NCBI GenBank assembly: GCA_018333635.1
Contig: JAGXTL010000042.1
Location: forward strand, 1-64,000
Direction of reading: 5' to 3'
Length of the DNA: 64,000 nucleotides
DNA from: Dethiobacter sp.
Lineage (GTDB): Bacteria; Bacillota; Dethiobacteria; Dethiobacterales; Dethiobacteraceae
Numbering within the stretch: the first letter of the stretch is position 1; the number at the start of each line of letters is the position of its first letter. This document shows, one piece after another, positions 51,075 through 59,934 of this stretch. Both the position numbers and the translations under genes were made by a program. The notes under the pieces are model-generated. The model had not been told where the DNA came from, ran no database searches, and saw only the letters and a list, made by a program, of their open reading frames with translations.

Positions 51075-52052
51075 ATGCACGAAGCGCAATATTATCAAAA
51101 GCAAGACGCAGGAGTGCGTTGTTTTCTCTGTCCGCATTTTTGTTCTTTAGGGGCTGCTGAAATAGGTCGATGCGGCGTGCGGCAAGAAAAAGACGGCATG
51201 CTCTTTACGATGAATTATGGTTTATGTGCCGCGACGGCTTTGGACCCCATCGAAAAAAAACCGCTTTATCATTTTCATCCCGGTCGTAAGGTTTTTTCCA
51301 TTGGCACGCTGGGCTGCAATTTAAGTTGCGGCTTTTGTCAGAACTGGCAACTGGCAACAAGAGCTCCGCACGTGGAAAGCGTTAGGCTGCTGCCGGCGGA
51401 ATTGATGTCATTGCTGGAAAGCTGTTCAGAGCAAAACCCATTGGGAATTGCCTACACTTATTCAGAACCGGGCATCTGGTATGAGTATGTGTTGGACGCA
51501 GCCATACTTGCCAGCAAGCGCGGTTATAAAAATGTGCTTGTCACAAACGGCTTCTTAAATGAAGCGCCGCTGCAAGAACTGCTCCCCTACATTGATGCGT
51601 TCAATATTGATTTGAAAGCATTCAATGAAGACTATTATCGCCGGTATTGCGGCGGTCGTCTGGCGCCGGTTCTGCGCTGCGTGGAAATGGCGGCTGAGGC
51701 AGCCCATATAGAGCTGACCTATCTGGTTATTACCACGCTTAACGATAGTGCAGCTGACATCCGACGTTTTGCGGCATGGGTTGCAGAGATAAATCCTGCT
51801 ATCCCCGTCCATTTTTCACGTTATTACCCGCAATATAAATTTACGCTGCCGGCGACGCCTGTGAAATTAATGGAGAATATTGCGGCCATAGCCAAAGAAA
51901 AGCTGCAATATGTCTATCTTGGTAATCTTCCGGGACATAATTTGGCTCATACTTATTGCTCACAATGCGGGATGAAGCTGATTCATAGAGACGGTTATCG
52001 GGTGCAGTTAAATTTCGGAGACGGCAAGTGCCCGCAATGCGGTCAGCTTTAA
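51075..52052 (+). CDS. amrS: AmmeMemoRadiSam system radical SAM enzyme
   Basis: A 325-residue radical SAM protein related to pyruvate formate-lyase activating enzymes. It has an extra N-terminal Cys cluster (CFLCPHFCSLG, GRCGVRQ), the SAM cluster CNLSCGFCQNWQLA (Cx3Cx2C, about 84-97), YTYSEPGIWYEYV and VTNGFL. A C-terminal CSQCG...CPQCG zinc ribbon ends the protein. It is co-directional with the MEMO-AMMECR1 fusion, separated by an AGGGAGGGAGG ribosome site. Confidence 0.93.
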   Translation: MHEAQYYQKQDAGVRCFLCPHFCSLGAAEIGRCGVRQEKDGMLFTMNYGLCAATALDPIEKKPLYHFHPGRKVFSIGTLGCNLSCGFCQNWQLATRAPHVESVRLLPAELMSLLESCSEQNPLGIAYTYSEPGIWYEYVLDAAILASKRGYKNVLVTNGFLNEAPLQELLPYIDAFNIDLKAFNEDYYRRYCGGRLAPVLRCVEMAAEAAHIELTYLVITTLNDSAADIRRFAAWVAEINPAIPVHFSRYYPQYKFTLPATPVKLMENIAAIAKEKLQYVYLGNLPGHNLAHTYCSQCGMKLIHRDGYRVQLNFGDGKCPQCGQL

Positions 52053-52112
52053 GGTTGCGCAAAAATAATAACATGTTTTCCCTGTCCGACGGCATACTAT
52101 TTTTGAGAGAAG

Positions 52113-53480
52113 ATGGACGGGGGTCTGGCTTTGGGCATTACAGAGATTTTCGGCAACTTCAATCAATTGCTGCATGATTTTGTCGGCGGACCGGTGCTGA
52201 CTGCAGCCATTCTCACCACCGGCATCTTTCTGACGGTGCGCTGCAAATTTCTGCAGCTTCGCTGCTTTAACCTGATGCTCAAAGAAACTATTTTTGGCAT
52301 TTTTCAAACGGAAAAGAGCGGCAGGGGGGAAATGACGCCTTTCCAGGCACTGACTACTGCTCTTGCCGCCACAATCGGGACAGGAAACATCGCCGGCGTG
52401 GCAACCGCCATTACCCTGGGCGGACCAGGCGCAATTTTCTGGATGTGGGTTTCTGCTTTCTTTGGGATGGTGACAAAATATGCGGAAGTCGTCTTAGCCG
52501 TTCACTATCGGCAAACCAGTCAGAACGGTATGGTTGTGGGAGGGCCGATGTATTTTTTGGAATATGGCCTCAAAAAACGTTTCCTGGCAGTGTTGTTTGC
52601 GCTCTTTGCTTCACTTGCGGCTTTCGGCATCGGCAATATGGTGCAGGCCAATTCGGCGGCAGACGCCATGCATCAGGTTTTTAATATTCCGCCTTTACTG
52701 ACGGGAGTGGTTTTGTCCATAGCTACAGCGTTGGTGATTTTGGGGGGCATTCAGCGAGTGGCTGCTCTCACCGCCAAGTTGATTCCGCTGATGTCGGTAT
52801 TTTATCTGCTTGCTGCTCTCATCATTCTGTTTTGGTTTGCCGACAGGATACCTGCCGCTTTTGCTGCTATCATCGGGAATGCCTTTACAGGCACTGCCGC
52901 TGTGGGTGGATTTGCCGGAGCCGGAGTACTGCAAGCGTTTCGTTTCGGTGTGGCACGCGGTATTTTTACTAACGAAGCAGGCCTTGGCAGCGCTTCCATT
53001 GCCCACGCTACCGCTAAAACCGACCATCCAGCCCGACAGGGGCTTTGGGGCATGTTTGAAGTTTTTTTTGATACTCATCTTGTCTGCACGATAACTGCCG
53101 TCACAATTCTGGTAACAGGTGTCTGGATTGAAGGGCTTGAGGGCGCGGCTCTGACTACCGCCGCATTTAGCCGGGGACTGCCGGGAATTGGCGGATATGT
53201 CGTGGCTCTCAGCCTAATATTTTTCGCTTTCTCAACGCTTGTTGCCTGGTCATTTTATGGTGAAAAATGCTGCGAATATTTGGCCGGCACCAGCTCGGTA
53301 ATGTTATACAGGGTGGTTTGGATTTTGTTAATCCCCGTGGGAGCCATGGGCGGGCTAAGAACAGTTTGGGCCTTGGCCGACACCTTAAACGGCTTGATGG
53401 CTATTCCCAATCTTATCGGTCTTTGGGGACTAAGCGGCGTGGTTATTAGGCTGACAAGGGAGTTTTTCCGCCGGCGTTAA
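52113..53480 (+). CDS. Alanine/glycine:cation symporter AgcS/AlsT
   Basis: Sodium-coupled amino acid carrier of 455 residues with about 11 membrane segments. ATIGTGNIAGVATAITLGGP (about 82-101), GPMYFLEYGL and FTNEAGLGSASIAHATAKT (about 287-305) are diagnostic. An ATG start at 52113 has only GAGAGAAG close upstream; a TTG six codons on follows ACGGGGG and is an alternative. Confidence 0.93.
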   Translation: MDGGLALGITEIFGNFNQLLHDFVGGPVLTAAILTTGIFLTVRCKFLQLRCFNLMLKETIFGIFQTEKSGRGEMTPFQALTTALAATIGTGNIAGVATAITLGGPGAIFWMWVSAFFGMVTKYAEVVLAVHYRQTSQNGMVVGGPMYFLEYGLKKRFLAVLFALFASLAAFGIGNMVQANSAADAMHQVFNIPPLLTGVVLSIATALVILGGIQRVAALTAKLIPLMSVFYLLAALIILFWFADRIPAAFAAIIGNAFTGTAAVGGFAGAGVLQAFRFGVARGIFTNEAGLGSASIAHATAKTDHPARQGLWGMFEVFFDTHLVCTITAVTILVTGVWIEGLEGAALTTAAFSRGLPGIGGYVVALSLIFFAFSTLVAWSFYGEKCCEYLAGTSSVMLYRVVWILLIPVGAMGGLRTVWALADTLNGLMAIPNLIGLWGLSGVVIRLTREFFRRR

Positions 53481-53606
53481 GCTCTTATGGAGAAAACAGG
53501 CAAAAATATATCAGCCGGTACGGGATGGCAGGTTTTTTGCGGTCGGCTAGCGAATAAGAAGACAGTCGAGTGGAATATTTACCCTTTGCTTCCGGAGGTG
53601 ACGACT

Positions 53607-54419
53607 GTGGCGCAATTTCTGCAAATAATTACTGCTTTAAATTGGTTGAGTCTGCTCGATATCGCCCTCGTTACCTATGTTTTTTATAAGGCGATTATTC
53701 TTATCCGCGGAACACGGGCGGAGCAATTAGTAAAGGGACTTGCTGTACTGTTGATTACAACGGTGGTAAGCGGGCAGATTGGGCTGCATACATTTCATTG
53801 GCTATTGCGCAATACGATGGCTATCGGCCTTGTGGCCATCGCCATTCTTTTCCAGCCGGAATTACGCAGGGCCCTGGAAACCTTGGGGCGCGGTAAAATT
53901 TTTACCCGCAGCAGCTATCTTTATGCCGATAAAGATTTTGAACTGATGCTGGATGAATTGATTAAAGCCGTACAAGTATTGGTGAAAAAACGTCTTGGTG
54001 CCCTTATTGTGCTGGAGCGGGAGACAGGGCTTAACGAATTGATAGAAACAGGGATTTATATTGACGGTCAGGTGACAGCGGAGTTGTTAATCAATATTTT
54101 TCTGCCCCGTAGCCCTTTGCACGACGGAGCAGTAATTGTCCGCGGCAGTAGGATGATGGCTGCAGGCTGTTATCTGCCGCTGACAGAAAACCCTAATCTT
54201 AGCACGGAACTGGGTACCAGGCACCGCGCAGCTCTTGGTGTTTCGGAGCAATCGGATGCGGTGGCAATTGTCGTGTCCGAGGAAACGGGAGTGGTATCTA
54301 TCACAAATAATGGCAAGCTGACACGCTATTTAGATGAGAAAACGCTGAAACAGTTGCTGATAAATTTATGCAAGCCGCCTGCTCAAAACCAGAGTTTCTG
54401 GCAATGGAGGTCGAACTGA
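53607..54419 (+). CDS. cdaA: Diadenylate cyclase CdaA
   Basis: Makes the second messenger c-di-AMP from two ATP. Three N-terminal membrane helices (about 10-80) are followed by the DAC domain with SPLHDGAVIVRG (DGA motif) and LGTRHRAALG (RHR motif). The frame runs back to 53487, but GGAGGTG eight bases before GTG 53607 fixes the start and gives the usual 270 residues. First gene of the conserved cdaA-cdaR-glmM block, one base from cdaR. Confidence 0.95.
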   Translation: MAQFLQIITALNWLSLLDIALVTYVFYKAIILIRGTRAEQLVKGLAVLLITTVVSGQIGLHTFHWLLRNTMAIGLVAIAILFQPELRRALETLGRGKIFTRSSYLYADKDFELMLDELIKAVQVLVKKRLGALIVLERETGLNELIETGIYIDGQVTAELLINIFLPRSPLHDGAVIVRGSRMMAAGCYLPLTENPNLSTELGTRHRAALGVSEQSDAVAIVVSEETGVVSITNNGKLTRYLDEKTLKQLLINLCKPPAQNQSFWQWRSN

Positions 54420-54420
54420 G

Positions 54421-55359
54421 ATGATGGAGCGCCTCCTCAAAAACAACACTGTGGTAAAAGTCTTCGCATTTTTTCTGGCAATGATGCTGTGGGTGTATGT
54501 TACAGGCGATACCTTGCGTGCTAATATCCCGGAAGTAACTCGCACCTTCCGTAATGTTCCGCTTTCGTGGCTTAACTTGGATGAGCGGTTGGAAATTATG
54601 GATATTCCCAAGGGAATAGACGTAGTGTTAAGCGGACGGGCGGATTTGATTAATGAAATTACCCCGGAAGATATCAAAGTAAGTGTAAACCTGGAGGGGC
54701 TAAGTGAGGGACAGCACAGCGTTTTTCCTGCGGCGGTAGTGCCGCGCGGTGTACGTGCGCGCTCTTTTGTTCCGCAACAAGTAGCCGTAGCGCTGGAAGT
54801 CGTTGAGTCACCGCAAAAACCTATCGTTCTGGAAATAACCGGTTCACCCGCTGCCGGATTTGTGATGGGCGAGCCGCGCCTGCTGCCGGACGCCGTTTTT
54901 GTGCGCGGCCCTCGCTCTTTGCTTGCTCGTGTAGATCGAGCAAGGGCCGCAGTGAACGTGGACGCTGCTGACGGTGATCGTGTGCAGCTGGTGCCTGTGC
55001 AAGCTGTTGACGCTGCCGGGCAGGTAATTGATAATCTGGTGGTCAACCCGGATATGGTAGAAATCCTGATTCCATTCTCTAAACCGCAAAAAACTGTGCC
55101 TGTCCGTGTTCCGCTACGCGGGGAGCCGGCAGCCGGCTATGTCGTTCGTCAGTTAACAGTAACGCCGGCAGCTGTAACACTGGAGGGTTCTGAAGAAGAC
55201 TTGGCGGCTATCAGTGAACTGATAACCGAACCTGTAAATATTACAAACGCTATCGGAAATATCACGCTTGAACTGCCTCTTAGAGGTTTGCCCGAAGGCG
55301 TGAGCAGCGTATTTGCCGGCAATATTCAAGTGGAAATTGTGATTGAGCAGCAGCAGTAA
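54421..55359 (+). CDS. cdaR: YbbR-domain regulator CdaR
   Basis: A 312-residue protein with one N-terminal membrane helix (VVKVFAFFLAMMLWVYV) and a series of extracytoplasmic YbbR repeats of about 80 residues each, recognisable by PSxVxVxGP-like DAVFVRGPRSLL and AAVTLEGSEEDLA. CdaR binds CdaA in the membrane and tunes its activity. It starts one base after the cdaA stop. Confidence 0.92.
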   Translation: MMERLLKNNTVVKVFAFFLAMMLWVYVTGDTLRANIPEVTRTFRNVPLSWLNLDERLEIMDIPKGIDVVLSGRADLINEITPEDIKVSVNLEGLSEGQHSVFPAAVVPRGVRARSFVPQQVAVALEVVESPQKPIVLEITGSPAAGFVMGEPRLLPDAVFVRGPRSLLARVDRARAAVNVDAADGDRVQLVPVQAVDAAGQVIDNLVVNPDMVEILIPFSKPQKTVPVRVPLRGEPAAGYVVRQLTVTPAAVTLEGSEEDLAAISELITEPVNITNAIGNITLELPLRGLPEGVSSVFAGNIQVEIVIEQQQ

Positions 55360-55422
55360 TTGTAAAAAATGAGAGGGCATGCTATACTACAATAGTTTTA
55401 GTTTGGGAGGTGAAAAGTTAAT

Positions 55423-56766
55423 ATGGGGAAACTTTTTGGGACAGACGGAGTCCGCGGAGTAGCAAACCGAGAGCTGACTCCTGAAATGGCTTTTAAAATA
55501 GGGAGAGTAGGGGCGTGTTTGTTATCGCAGAAGCGGAGCGGCAATAGCGCCGTTTTTGTTGCCCGCGACACTCGTATTTCCGGCCCTATGTTGGAGGGTG
55601 CGCTCATTGCCGGTTTGACTTCGGCCGGTGTCGATGTTTATACGGCCGGCGTAATTTCCACTCCGGCTACCGCCTGGCTCACGAGAAGTCATGATGTTTG
55701 CGGCGGCGTGATGATTTCTGCTTCACACAATGCCTACCCGGACAATGGAATCAAGTTTTTTAATGCCGACGGCTTTAAGTTAGCCGATCAGATCGAGGAG
55801 GAAATTGAAGAGCTTTATTTTCAGCATTTGGACAACCTCCCCCGACCGGAAGGCGAACAGATCGGCCGTGTTTTTCCGGACAATGAGGCGGAAGGCCGTT
55901 ATTTGGCTTATCTGCTTTCCACTGTACCTGCTCGTTTGACAGGTCTGCGCATTGTTTTGGACTGTGCAAACGGTGCTGCCTATCGCTTAGCCCCACAATC
56001 ATTTAGTGCCCTTGGTGCCGAAGTAATCGTTATCCATAATGCTCCGGACGGAATTAATATTAATAAAAACTGTGGGTCGACTTATCCGGAAACAGTCAGT
56101 CGTGCCGTCAGAGAAAATGATGCGCACCTCGGCTTTAGTTTTGACGGTGACGCAGACCGTGTACTGGCAGTTGATGAAACGGGCAGCTTGGTGGACGGGG
56201 ATGCGCTCATGACTATTTTAGCCATGGCGCTGCAAGAAAAAGGACTTCTGCGAAAGAATACGGTCGTTTCTACTGTTATGAGTAATCTTGGCCTGGATAA
56301 AGCTGCTCTAAGGCATGGTTTTAACATCTTGCGCACAAAGGTGGGAGATCGTTACGTATTGGAGGAAATGTTGGCCGGCGGTTATAATCTGGGAGGAGAA
56401 CAGTCCGGCCATATTATCCTGCTAGATCATAATACTACGGGCGACGGAGTGTTGACGGCGCTGCAGCTGGCTGCAGTTTTGGTCGAAAAGCAATTGCCTC
56501 TCTCAAGGCTTGCCTCAAGCTTTACCCGTTATCCTCAGGTGCTTGTTAATTGCCGTGTTAAGGCAAGTGCCGGCTGGGAGACAAACGTCCGGATTGGCCA
56601 AGCAATGGCTGATGTGGAAAGAAAACTGGCTGAAGCGGGCAGACTGCTGGTTCGCCCTTCCGGAACAGAACCATTGATTCGTGTGATGCTGGAGGGGCCA
56701 AATGAGGATGAACTGCATAAGATGGCTAGTGAGTTGGCAGAGGTAATCAAGGGGGAGATGGCTTGA
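55423..56766 (+). CDS. glmM: Phosphoglucosamine mutase GlmM
   Basis: Converts glucosamine-6-phosphate to glucosamine-1-phosphate for peptidoglycan precursors. The catalytic phosphoserine loop MISASHNAYPDNGIKFF (Ser about 101), metal loop DGDADR (about 240-245), sugar loop GEQSGH and phosphate loop RPSGTEPLIRVM are intact in 447 residues. GGGAGGTG precedes ATG. GlmM also binds and restrains CdaA, which explains the conserved neighbourhood. Confidence 0.97.
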   Translation: MGKLFGTDGVRGVANRELTPEMAFKIGRVGACLLSQKRSGNSAVFVARDTRISGPMLEGALIAGLTSAGVDVYTAGVISTPATAWLTRSHDVCGGVMISASHNAYPDNGIKFFNADGFKLADQIEEEIEELYFQHLDNLPRPEGEQIGRVFPDNEAEGRYLAYLLSTVPARLTGLRIVLDCANGAAYRLAPQSFSALGAEVIVIHNAPDGININKNCGSTYPETVSRAVRENDAHLGFSFDGDADRVLAVDETGSLVDGDALMTILAMALQEKGLLRKNTVVSTVMSNLGLDKAALRHGFNILRTKVGDRYVLEEMLAGGYNLGGEQSGHIILLDHNTTGDGVLTALQLAAVLVEKQLPLSRLASSFTRYPQVLVNCRVKASAGWETNVRIGQAMADVERKLAEAGRLLVRPSGTEPLIRVMLEGPNEDELHKMASELAEVIKGEMA

Positions 56767-56810
56767 ATGAGTAAAACATAGCAGGGGTGGTGTTGCTGAA
56801 GAATTGCATA

Positions 56811-56945
56811 TCCAAAGCGCCAGGACACACGATTTGTGTGTTGACGAGGAGGAGGTTTATCGATTTTTCGGCGGATGCCTCCCGGCCGAACCACGGCCGT
56901 AAGATGCCCACAACACCGGTAAGCGATTACCGCGACAAAAGGGTC
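56811..56945 (+). ncRNA. glmS ribozyme-riboswitch
   Basis: The 215-bp gap before glmS holds the self-cleaving glmS RNA. AAGCGCC places the cleavage between 56816 and 56817. It is followed by the conserved GTTGACGAGGAGGAGGTTTA, ATCGATTTTTCGGCGGATGC, CC(A)CGGCCGTAAG-type P3 and GTAAGCGATTACCGCGACAA segments. Glucosamine-6-phosphate triggers cleavage of the mRNA and so lowers glmS expression. The GGAAAGGAGAG ribosome site lies after the ribozyme, before ATG 56982. Confidence 0.95.
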
Positions 56946-56981
56946 TCATGGTTTGTCTGGAAAGGAGAGTCTGATTAAAGA

Positions 56982-58805
56982 ATGTGTGGGATAATTGGTT
57001 ATATCGGGGAAAAGCAAGCATACCCCATCCTTATAGATGGTTTGTCGAAGTTGGAATACCGCGGTTACGATTCAGCAGGCGTTGCCCTGTTAGATGAAGA
57101 CCAGTTGGAGATCATGAAATCAGTGGGCCGGTTACGTAAGCTGGAGGAGAAGATAGGCGAACAGGTTCCCTTTGGCACCATGGGAATCGGCCATACACGC
57201 TGGGCTACCCATGGGCGTCCCTGTGACATGAATGCCCATCCTCACAGTGATTGTACCGGAGAATATGTGGTCATTCACAACGGAATCATTGAAAACTACC
57301 AGGCTCTGCGTGAATGGCTTAAAGCAGAAGGGCATATTTTTCGTTCTGAAACTGACACGGAAGTTCTGGCACATTTGGTTGAACATTATTTCCGCGGGGA
57401 TTTAAAAGCGGCCGTTCGCCAAGTTTTAGAAAAGGTCAGCGGTTCTTATGCCCTGGTGGTGATGAGCGAGCGCGACCCTCATCGTCTGATTTGCGCCCGC
57501 AAAGACAGCCCGCTTGTTATCGGTCTTGGGGATGGCGAGAATTTTATTGCTTCAGACATCCCGGCACTACTGAAGTACACCCGTAAAACTATTATTCTCG
57601 AAGATGGCGAGTTGGCGGAAGTCTCCCGCGACGACGTGACTGTAGAGAGCTGCGGCCGGCTGCTGACCAAGGAAGTGTTTAATGTGGAGTGGGATGTGGT
57701 AGCTGCTGAAAAAGAGGGCTTCGAACATTTTATGTTGAAGGAAATTCACGAGCAGCCCAAAGCAATTCGCGAAACACTCCGCAGTCGGATTACTGCTGAT
57801 GGACTTGTCAATCTGGCAGAGTTGAATCTGGCGGAAGATGAAATTTGGCAACTAAAAAAAGTGGTAATGGTAGCCTGCGGTACTGCCTATCATGCCGGTT
57901 TAGTGGGAAAATATGTTTTTGAGAAGCTGCTTCGTCTACCGGTAGAAGTCGATGTCGCCTCGGAATTTCGTTATCGGAATCCGCTTCTTGGTGAAGACAC
58001 GCTTGTGGTGGTGATCAGTCAGTCGGGAGAAACGGCGGACACGTTGGCAGCTATGCGTCTGGCCAAGGAGAAAGGAAGTCCGGTGGTAGCGATCACCAAC
58101 GTAGTCGGCAGCACGATCTCGCGGGAAGTAGCTCGTGTCATCTACACCTGGGCCGGACCGGAAATAGCTGTTGCTTCTACTAAGGCATATATCACTCAGT
58201 TGATTGTCCTGTATCTGTTTGCCCTGCAGATTGGTCAGATTGCCGGGCTGATTCCCGAAGCTGAGATCAAGGCTATGACAGCAGCGCTAAACAAACTGCC
58301 AGTGGACGTGGCCGGTATCATAGGGAAAGAAGAAGTTCTCAAAGAATTTGCCGGTCGGATTAAAGATTGGGAAGATACTTTCTTTATCGGTCGCGGGCTT
58401 GATTACGCAGTTGCCCTCGAGGGCTCACTTAAACTCAAAGAAATCTCATACATCCACGCGGAAGCATACCCTGCCGGTGAACTTAAGCACGGGACATTGG
58501 CTCTTATCACGGAAAATATTCCAGTCATCGCCTTAGCTACTCAGCCGGAGCTCTACGAAAAAATGTGGAGCAATATCAAGGAAGTTAAAGCTCGGGACGC
58601 TTATGTGCTTGCGATTGTCAACGAGGGTGACAACGAGACAGGCAAAGAAGTGGACGATGTTTTTGAAATCCCGCTCACTAATCCAATTTTTACCCCTGTT
58701 CTCACCGTCATCCCGTTGCAGCTTCTCTCTTATTATGTTTCCGTCATGCGCGGCTGCGATGTGGATAAACCAAGGAATTTAGCTAAAAGTGTAACTGTGG
58801 AGTGA
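56982..58805 (+). CDS. glmS: Glucosamine-6-phosphate synthase GlmS
   Basis: Glutamine:fructose-6-phosphate amidotransferase of 607 residues. The N-terminal glutaminase begins MCGIIGYIG with the nucleophile Cys 1 after Met removal, and has GHTRWATHGRP and HNGIIENY. Two SIS sugar-isomerase domains follow (ACGTAYHAG, SQSGETADT, IGRG) and the C-terminal DKPRNLAKSVTVE loop is complete. Its mRNA carries the glmS ribozyme. Confidence 0.98.
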   Translation: MCGIIGYIGEKQAYPILIDGLSKLEYRGYDSAGVALLDEDQLEIMKSVGRLRKLEEKIGEQVPFGTMGIGHTRWATHGRPCDMNAHPHSDCTGEYVVIHNGIIENYQALREWLKAEGHIFRSETDTEVLAHLVEHYFRGDLKAAVRQVLEKVSGSYALVVMSERDPHRLICARKDSPLVIGLGDGENFIASDIPALLKYTRKTIILEDGELAEVSRDDVTVESCGRLLTKEVFNVEWDVVAAEKEGFEHFMLKEIHEQPKAIRETLRSRITADGLVNLAELNLAEDEIWQLKKVVMVACGTAYHAGLVGKYVFEKLLRLPVEVDVASEFRYRNPLLGEDTLVVVISQSGETADTLAAMRLAKEKGSPVVAITNVVGSTISREVARVIYTWAGPEIAVASTKAYITQLIVLYLFALQIGQIAGLIPEAEIKAMTAALNKLPVDVAGIIGKEEVLKEFAGRIKDWEDTFFIGRGLDYAVALEGSLKLKEISYIHAEAYPAGELKHGTLALITENIPVIALATQPELYEKMWSNIKEVKARDAYVLAIVNEGDNETGKEVDDVFEIPLTNPIFTPVLTVIPLQLLSYYVSVMRGCDVDKPRNLAKSVTVE

Positions 58806-58948
58806 GGCCGGTACATCTTCCCCCTTGCTTTTTATGAAAAGCGGTGGTTTTCTCGTGTCATTTTTCCGAAGGAATGCAATGAGAATACCGTTAATATCAA
58901 GAATTATGCGGCTAAGAACCTTGCCAAAAGCACCTTATTTAGCCTGGG

Positions 58949-59842
58949 GTGAGTGGGAACAGGATGGCGGACAGGAACAAAGGTATTTTTTATATGGTGA
59001 TGTCATCGCTATTTTTTGCTGTGATGGCTGCCGCCGTAAAGTTAGCCGGTGATTTGCCTGCCATGGAGAAGGTTTTTTTCCGTAACGTGGTGGGTTTTTT
59101 TGTTTCGGGATTAATCATTTGGCATTCCGGCAGGGGATTTGCGGGAAGCGATAAGAGAGGTTTGTTCTATCGTTCTCTTTTCGGTTTTTTGGGTCTTGTT
59201 TCATATTTTTATGCAATTGACCGGTTGCCGCTGGCTAATGCGGTAATCCTCAACCAGATGAATCCTTTCATTGTGCTTGTATTGGCATATCTTTTCTTAC
59301 GAGAAAAGATTGTTAAAATGCAGTGGCTGGCAATTATGGTTGCAATCTTAGGAGTATTTCTGATTGTAAAACCCGGGACAGGCTATCAGCTGCTACCAGC
59401 CTTGGCAGGACTTCTTTCCGCATTTTTTACAGCGGCTGCCTATACTGTTATTCGTCTTCTGCGCGCTTCTGATCATCCGCAGATCATCGTTTTTTATTTC
59501 ACCGGTTTTAGCACTTTCGCTACCCTGCCGTTTATGCTTGTGCGGGGATTTGTGATGCCGGACTTCTTTCAGCTGCAGGTTCTATTGGTAGTAGGGGTGA
59601 CGGCCACAATCGCTCAGTTTTTTATGACTCATGCTTACCGCTATGGTGAGGCGGGAGATTTGTCTATCTACTCTTACGGCAATACAGTTTTTGCCATGGC
59701 TATCGGCATGCTGCTGTGGGGAGAATTTCCAGACGTACTTGGCTTTGTGGGCGTATTTTTTGTTTTTACCGGAGCATATCTAAACTGGCGGGTCAATCGG
59801 GGAGCGGTGATAGCGGAGGGGGATAAGCAAACAAAAGCTTAA
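58949..59842 (+). CDS. EamA-family (DMT) transporter
   Basis: About 297 residues forming two EamA repeats with ten membrane segments in all. Helix ends LPLANAVILNQMNPFIVLVLAYLFLREK and GEAGDLSIYSYGNTVFAMAIGMLLWGE show the repeat signature near helices 3-4 and 8-9. Substrate unknown. The start may be GTG 58949 or, closer to the conserved helix, ATG 58964 after GGGAACAGG. Confidence 0.85.
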   Translation: MSGNRMADRNKGIFYMVMSSLFFAVMAAAVKLAGDLPAMEKVFFRNVVGFFVSGLIIWHSGRGFAGSDKRGLFYRSLFGFLGLVSYFYAIDRLPLANAVILNQMNPFIVLVLAYLFLREKIVKMQWLAIMVAILGVFLIVKPGTGYQLLPALAGLLSAFFTAAAYTVIRLLRASDHPQIIVFYFTGFSTFATLPFMLVRGFVMPDFFQLQVLLVVGVTATIAQFFMTHAYRYGEAGDLSIYSYGNTVFAMAIGMLLWGEFPDVLGFVGVFFVFTGAYLNWRVNRGAVIAEGDKQTKA

Positions 59843-59934
59843 ACTTAGGATTATCTCGATCTGAAATGATAGGCTGCAAATCGGGGTGTTAGCAGTTTAA
59901 ATTACGGTATAATTTGCGATATAGGAGAATAGCA

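Noticed and set aside
56787-56978. 63-codon frame between glmM and glmS
   Set aside because: Coincides with the glmS ribozyme, whose conserved elements account for the sequence.
58825-59052. 75-codon frame before the EamA transporter
   Set aside because: Overlaps the transporter start in another frame and has no ribosome site or similarity.
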